The translations under genes were made by a program, and so were the position numbers. Under the pieces are notes generated by a model, which ran no database searches, had not been told where the DNA came from, and saw only the letters and a program-made list of their open reading frames with translations. From Candidatus Scatosoma pullistercoris (GTDB taxonomy: Bacteria; Bacillota; Clostridia; Christensenellales; Borkfalkiaceae), in the NCBI GenBank assembly GCA_018714725.1, contig DVMZ01000108.1:1-25840 (forward strand): a DNA stretch of 25,840 nucleotides, given 5' to 3'. This document shows, piece after piece, positions 22,278 through 25,840 of this stretch (position 1 is the first letter of the stretch; every line of letters begins with the position of its first letter).

Positions 22278-22312
22278 CGCCCTTGCGGCGCAGAATCTGC
22301 GCCGCAAGGGCG
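22278..22312 (+). terminator. Hairpin directly after the radical SAM gene
   Basis: A perfect 16-bp GC-rich stem (22278-22293 with 22297-22312) with a 3-base loop starts one base after the stop codon. No T-run follows, so it may act by protecting the mRNA end or with help from other factors. Confidence 0.6.
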
Positions 22313-22399
22313 AACCCGGGCAAGCCGGAACGCGAACGCGGACAACTCCGGAACGCAAACCGATAATCGGTGATACCTCGGAAATCGGCTGCGGACCGG

Positions 22400-22534
22400 C
22401 TATTTGTCCCCGCGAAAGACGGCATTTTTCAGATGCACGATCTCGCGCGTGAGATGCGCCGCGCGGGCGGGATCGGCATAGGCAATCTCCGATTCCAGCC
22501 GGCGTATCCTTTCAAGTGTTTTCCGATAATCCAT
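22400..22534 (-). CDS. Possible 44-residue charged helical protein
   Basis: On the minus strand an ATG at 22534 opens a 44-codon frame ending in TAG at 22400. The product starts MDYRKTLERIRRLE and continues as an amphipathic, charged, probably coiled-coil helix with a break at a DPAR segment. Codon third positions are GC-rich like the neighbours, and no other gene occupies the space. The RBS is weak (CGGA close to the ATG) and I see no clear promoter. It is divergent from the ABC-F gene. It may be a small regulatory or structural protein, or the remains of a larger gene. I do not recognise a family. Confidence 0.5.
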   Translation of the reverse strand: MDYRKTLERIRRLESEIAYADPARAAHLTREIVHLKNAVFRGDK

Positions 22535-22587
22535 ATTCCGAGTTTGTGTAAAAAAACGTCTTTTCATCGATTGCGGAGGGAAAAAGT

Positions 22588-24480
22588 ATGTTGATTTCCG
22601 CCGAAGATCTCTCTTTCGGTTTCCGGGGAGGCTCTCTCCTTGAAAATATCTCTTTTACCCTGTCCGAAGGGGACAGGGTAGGGCTCATCGGCCCGAACGG
22701 CGAGGGAAAAACTACCCTTTTGCGCCTGATACTTTCCCAGCTGGAACCGGAAAGCGGCTCTCTCTTCCGCAAAAACGGCATCCGGATCGGCTACCTCGCC
22801 CAGAACGGCGGCTACGATTCCCGAAACACCGTGTTCGGGGAAATGCGGGAGATCTTTGCCGAGAACATCCGCGCGCTGGATTCTCTGCGGACAATGGAAA
22901 ACGCCATTTCCCTCGCCCGGGAAGGCACGGACGAATACCGCGCCCTGTCCGCGAAATATGAAGCGCTCAACCGCCGCGTCGCCGCCCGCGACAGCTATCA
23001 TTACGAAGTGCGCATCCGCACGGTGCTCAACGGCATGGGATTTTCCGGCTGTTACGATCAGCCCGTCTCCACCATGTCCGGCGGCGAAAAAACCCGTCTC
23101 AAACTCTGTCGGCTGTTGCTGGAAGAGCCCGAACTTCTCATTCTCGACGAACCCACCAACCACCTCGACATCAAAACGCTGTTCTGGCTGGAAGAATATC
23201 TGGACGGCTTCAAAGGCGCCATCCTCACCGTCTCCCACGACCGGTATTTCCTCGACAAAACCGTCCGCACCGTCTACGAGCTGGAAAACCGCCGGCTTAC
23301 GGTGTTCCGCGGCAATTATACGAAATACAAGCAGCTGAAAGCGGAACAGACGGCACGGCTCGCCAAGGAATACGAAAAACAGCAGGAGGAAATCGCGCAC
23401 CTTCAGGATTATGTGGACCGGAACCTCGTGCGCGCCACCACCGCAAAATCTGCGCTCAGCCGGGTGAAAAAGCTGGAAAAAATGGAGGTGCTCGAAAAGC
23501 CCAAACTCCCGCCCTCCCCGCCCCGTTTCAGCTTTTCCTATGCCGAAAAGCCCTACGAACAGGTGCTCGACGTCGTCGGGCTCGACCTGAAAGCGGGGGA
23601 GAAACTCCTTCTGAAAGGAGCTTCCTTCGGCGTGAAACGCGGGGAAAAATGCGCGATCGTCGGAGATAACGGCACGGGGAAATCCACCCTCGTCAAGGAA
23701 ATCGCGCGCGGGAAAAACCCCGCCGTCCATACCGGGCGATTTGTCAAAATCGCCTGCTACGACCAGGAAAACGCCAACCTCAACCCCGAAAATACCGTGC
23801 TCGGCGAACTTTGGGAACGGCACCCGCTCTGGGACCAGACCAGGGTGCGCAACATTTTGGCGCAGGCAAAACTGGACGCGGGCGACATGGACAAAAAAGT
23901 GCGTATGCTCTCGGGCGGCGAGCGGGCAAAACTCGCTCTTGCCGTCTTTGAATGCGAGGGCGGGAACTTCCTCATCCTCGACGAACCCACCAACCACCTC
24001 GACCTGCCCGCGCGGGAAAGCCTGGAAGAAGCCCTCAAGGCCTTCGACGGCACCGTGCTGTTCGTCTCCCACGACCGCTATTTCATCAACGCGCTCGCGG
24101 GGAAAATCGTGGAACTGAAAGAGGGCACGATCTTTGAATTCAAAGGAACTTATGACGAATATACCGCCTATAAATCCGCCCTGAGTGCGGCGGAAACGGA
24201 AAAAACCGGAACCGGGCAATCCGCCCCCGCCAAAAAATCCGGGGACACCGGTTACCGTACCAAAGAAGAACGCGCCGCCGAGGCCAGAAAACGACAGCGC
24301 GTCCGCGAAATCGAAGCGGAGATTTCCGCGCTGGAACAGGAGGAGACCGACATCGGCGCCCGCCTCGCCGACCCCGAAGTGACCTCCGATTATCAACGGC
24401 TGAACGAAAACTGCAAACGGCTCGAACAGGTCAAAAACCGCATGGACGAACTGTACGCCGAATACGAAACTCTCCTATGA
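22588..24480 (+). CDS. ABC-F family ATPase (ribosome-associated)
   Basis: The 630-residue protein has two ABC domains in one chain and no membrane segments. Domain 1: Walker A GPNGEGKT (35-42), signature MSGGE (163-167), Walker B LILDEP (184-189). Domain 2: Walker A GDNGTGKS (359-366), signature LSGGE (441-445), Walker B LILDEP (462-467). Both end in SHDRYF. The interdomain linker (about 240-310) is the charged helical P-site tRNA interaction motif region of ABC-F proteins, and residues 555-630 form a C-terminal coiled coil. ABC-F proteins act on the ribosome as translation factors or antibiotic-protection proteins; the general wording resembles the housekeeping YdiF/Uup/EttA-like groups more than a known resistance gene. 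GGAGGG precedes ATG 22588. Confidence 0.93.
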   Translation: MLISAEDLSFGFRGGSLLENISFTLSEGDRVGLIGPNGEGKTTLLRLILSQLEPESGSLFRKNGIRIGYLAQNGGYDSRNTVFGEMREIFAENIRALDSLRTMENAISLAREGTDEYRALSAKYEALNRRVAARDSYHYEVRIRTVLNGMGFSGCYDQPVSTMSGGEKTRLKLCRLLLEEPELLILDEPTNHLDIKTLFWLEEYLDGFKGAILTVSHDRYFLDKTVRTVYELENRRLTVFRGNYTKYKQLKAEQTARLAKEYEKQQEEIAHLQDYVDRNLVRATTAKSALSRVKKLEKMEVLEKPKLPPSPPRFSFSYAEKPYEQVLDVVGLDLKAGEKLLLKGASFGVKRGEKCAIVGDNGTGKSTLVKEIARGKNPAVHTGRFVKIACYDQENANLNPENTVLGELWERHPLWDQTRVRNILAQAKLDAGDMDKKVRMLSGGERAKLALAVFECEGGNFLILDEPTNHLDLPARESLEEALKAFDGTVLFVSHDRYFINALAGKIVELKEGTIFEFKGTYDEYTAYKSALSAAETEKTGTGQSAPAKKSGDTGYRTKEERAAEARKRQRVREIEAEISALEQEETDIGARLADPEVTSDYQRLNENCKRLEQVKNRMDELYAEYETLL

Positions 24481-24694
24481 CCTTTTGTCCCTCCTCTTTT
24501 CACCCCTTTCCCGCGTTGCTTGTACCGTACTTTTCCCTTTGCGGTCTCCTTTCGTTTTTTCGTCCGGGACTTTCCTCTTTTCCCGCTCACGTCCCGAATT
24601 TTCCTCTCTTCTATGCTCTTTTTTCTTCCGTTTTTTTATTTCATCGCTTCCCTGCCCGGCGCATTTCGCCGATAAAACTTGTTCCGACGGCAAA
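24481..24694. other. Gene-free T-rich stretch after the ABC-F gene
   Basis: The strand downstream of the ABC-F gene is rich in T and C (many CTTTT and TTTCCC words). Its frames encode low-complexity Phe/Ser/Pro peptides with no motif. I see no gene, and no hairpin right after the stop codon; the first strong hairpin is at 24695. Confidence 0.5.
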
Positions 24695-24732
24695 AATCGG
24701 CTTCCGCAACCTTTCGGTTGCGGAAGCCGATT
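24695..24732. terminator. Bidirectional terminator between ABC-F and DUF1508 genes
   Basis: A perfect 17-bp stem (24695-24711 with 24716-24732) with a TTTC loop. On the minus strand it runs straight into TTTTTG, a good terminator for the DUF1508 gene, which ends 109 bases away. On the plus strand CCCTCTTTGATTTTTT follows. Confidence 0.82.
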
Positions 24733-24841
24733 CCCTCTTTGATTTTTTAATGATGAATCTGCCTCTCCGCCGGCTGTCCCGCCCCGCCTTCTGTCCGCGG
24801 GGATTTTTATCGGAACTGCATAACGGATTTTCCGGCGCGGT

Positions 24842-25231
24842 TTACGGTTCGGGAATGACGTCGGACTCCGCCGCCCACTTGGCAAGGCTCTGAATGCCGC
24901 GCTTGCAGCCGTCTTTGGTGGCATATCCGTCCTCGCAGACGCAGATGAGTTCTCCGTTGCTCGCTTTGAGACGGTAGCGGAATTTGCCCGCCTTGTCCTT
25001 ATACAGTTCAAACTTGGGATGCGTCAGCACTTCCGTCTTGGCCAGCGTCTGATCTTCGATGTGCGCGTTTACGTTGGCGCGGACGCTTTCAATGCCCGCT
25101 TTGCAGGCAGACAGCGACGAATAACCCGTACCGCCGCTCACGGCGATCGTCTCGTTGTTGGACGCTTTCAGCCGATAATTATAGTACCCCTTTTCCGTCT
25201 TATAATACATAAAATGTCCCTTATATTCCAT
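24842..25231 (-). CDS. Tandem DUF1508 (YegP-like) protein
   Basis: The 129-residue protein consists of two copies of the YegP/DUF1508 repeat. The first (about 8-53) contains GYYNYRLKASN and a later CKAGIESV; the second (about 74-120) contains GKFRYRLKASN and CKRGIQSL. Each copy forms one half of a small beta-sandwich in the known family; its function is unclear. A very good RBS (AGGAGG) precedes ATG 25231, and a promoter lies at 25296-25324. The gene is therefore probably well expressed and monocistronic. Confidence 0.9.
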   Translation of the reverse strand: MEYKGHFMYYKTEKGYYNYRLKASNNETIAVSGGTGYSSLSACKAGIESVRANVNAHIEDQTLAKTEVLTHPKFELYKDKAGKFRYRLKASNGELICVCEDGYATKDGCKRGIQSLAKWAAESDVIPEP

Positions 25232-25295
25232 GGCCTTCCTCCTATGTATTCATCTTTTTCGCCACGGTGCGCTTCCGAAGCCGACCGTTTTTATC

Positions 25296-25324
25296 AGTAT
25301 ACCGCATTTCCGGAAAAAAGTCAA
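25296..25324 (-). promoter_or_regulatory. Promoter of the DUF1508 gene
   Basis: On the minus strand TTGACT (25319-25324) and TATACT (25296-25301) are 17 bases apart. The start near 25289 gives a leader of about 57 bases that contains a small interrupted hairpin (CGGT...ACCG near 25267-25289). Confidence 0.83.
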
Positions 25325-25342
25325 GCAATCGGAATAAAGTCG

Positions 25343-25840
25343 TCAGATAAGCGCGTTCAGCGCCAATCCCGCCGCGACGCCTATGGCGATCATCAGCCAG
25401 TATTTCCAGGAAAACAGCACTTTCCGGGTATAGACCACGGTCAGGACGATTGCGGGAACCGCAAACAACGCCACAAAAATCCACCCGCCGCCCGATATTC
25501 CGATCAGCAAAGCCGTATAGACGGGAATCATCGTCCGATAGCCGAACCAGGAGTCGGAATTCTGCTCGGAATTTTCGGCTTTTTCATAGCGGATAAGGAA
25601 AAAGAACGCCGCATATCCCGCCGCCGCAAACAAGAACGGGAACAAAAACATCGGCAGATTCCAACTCGCCTCATAGTCCCGCAGCAAAGAGTCGATGTTT
25701 TCGTTCCATTGTATAAAACAGGACACCGGACTGAAACTTTCCGATATGTCCTTCCAGATCGCGTAGGCGGACGAGCCCGCGCCGATCAACCGCAACGTCA
25801 CGTCACCGGCAAATACGCCGACCAAAGCATAAAATCCCAT
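25343..25840 (-). CDS. Membrane protein, 5' end beyond the window
   Basis: The last 165 residues or so of a membrane protein ending at 25343. Hydrophobic segments are visible near the first Met, at about 62-83, and as three closely spaced segments near 103-165, the last ending at the C-terminus. The Met at the very edge (25840) is probably internal, because a membrane segment begins right there and no upstream RBS can be seen. I do not recognise the family. Its stop lies only 19 bases upstream of the -35 box of the DUF1508 gene. Confidence 0.7.
   Translation of the reverse strand: MGFYALVGVFAGDVTLRLIGAGSSAYAIWKDISESFSPVSCFIQWNENIDSLLRDYEASWNLPMFLFPFLFAAAGYAAFFFLIRYEKAENSEQNSDSWFGYRTMIPVYTALLIGISGGGWIFVALFAVPAIVLTVVYTRKVLFSWKYWLMIAIGVAAGLALNALI

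Noticed and set aside
22564..24396. 610-codon minus-strand frame opposite the ABC-F gene
   Set aside because: Phe/Gly-rich mirror of the ABC-F frame, without RBS or homology that I recognise.

Overview
The window looks like chromosomal DNA of a GC-rich Clostridia-type member of the Bacillota. The indicators are a SigB/SigF/SigG-type sigma factor with STAS and HATPase regulators, the secA-prfB neighbourhood, BioY with a BirA-type operator, strong AGGAGG-like ribosome binding sites and near-consensus sigma-A promoters (TTGACA-17-TATAAT). An uncultured gut lineage such as the Christensenellales would fit, but this is a guess from style and not a measurement. I see no tRNA, rRNA, CRISPR array, phage gene or insertion sequence. 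Most of the window is housekeeping DNA with several unusual details.

Layout. 97-1758: an unrecognised polytopic membrane protein with its own terminator, then about 530 bases without a gene. 2095-8044, all on the minus strand and read right to left: hisC, an unassigned protein resembling a degenerate iron-ADH/glycerol-1-phosphate dehydrogenase, a HAD-IIA phosphatase, then a partner-switching module (STAS protein, degenerate HATPase, sigma factor, second HATPase) and finally the C-terminal remnant of an ABC-type ATPase before a terminator. 8175-14825, minus strand: secA and prfB (probably one unit), then tsaD and a His-rich metal permease. 15003-15765, plus strand: a leaderless BirA-like gene. 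15989-16942, minus strand: a GLUG-repeat lipoprotein. 17425-18708, plus strand: an SPFH membrane protein and a ribbon-helix-helix regulator behind a palindrome-bearing promoter. 18858-21086, minus strand: bioY and metK, each with its own promoter. 21323-24480: a leaderless radical SAM gene (+), a possible 44-residue gene (-) and an ABC-F ATPase (+). 24842-25840, minus strand: a tandem DUF1508 protein and the 3' part of a membrane protein gene cut by the window edge.

How the genes connect. The BirA-like protein keeps its DNA-binding domain but has lost most of the biotin-protein-ligase signature. The bioY promoter 4 kb away carries a good match to the BirA operator, so the pair could be a biotin-uptake circuit run by a largely non-catalytic regulator. 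The sigma module contains two HATPase-fold proteins, each missing a different part of the ATP site, around one sigma factor and one STAS protein with an intact phospho-acceptor Ser/Thr. The SPFH and RHH genes share one promoter, with a 14-bp perfect palindrome over the start site that the RHH protein could bind. Convergent or gene-end positions are often closed by long, near-perfect hairpins, some with a U-tract on only one strand or on neither.
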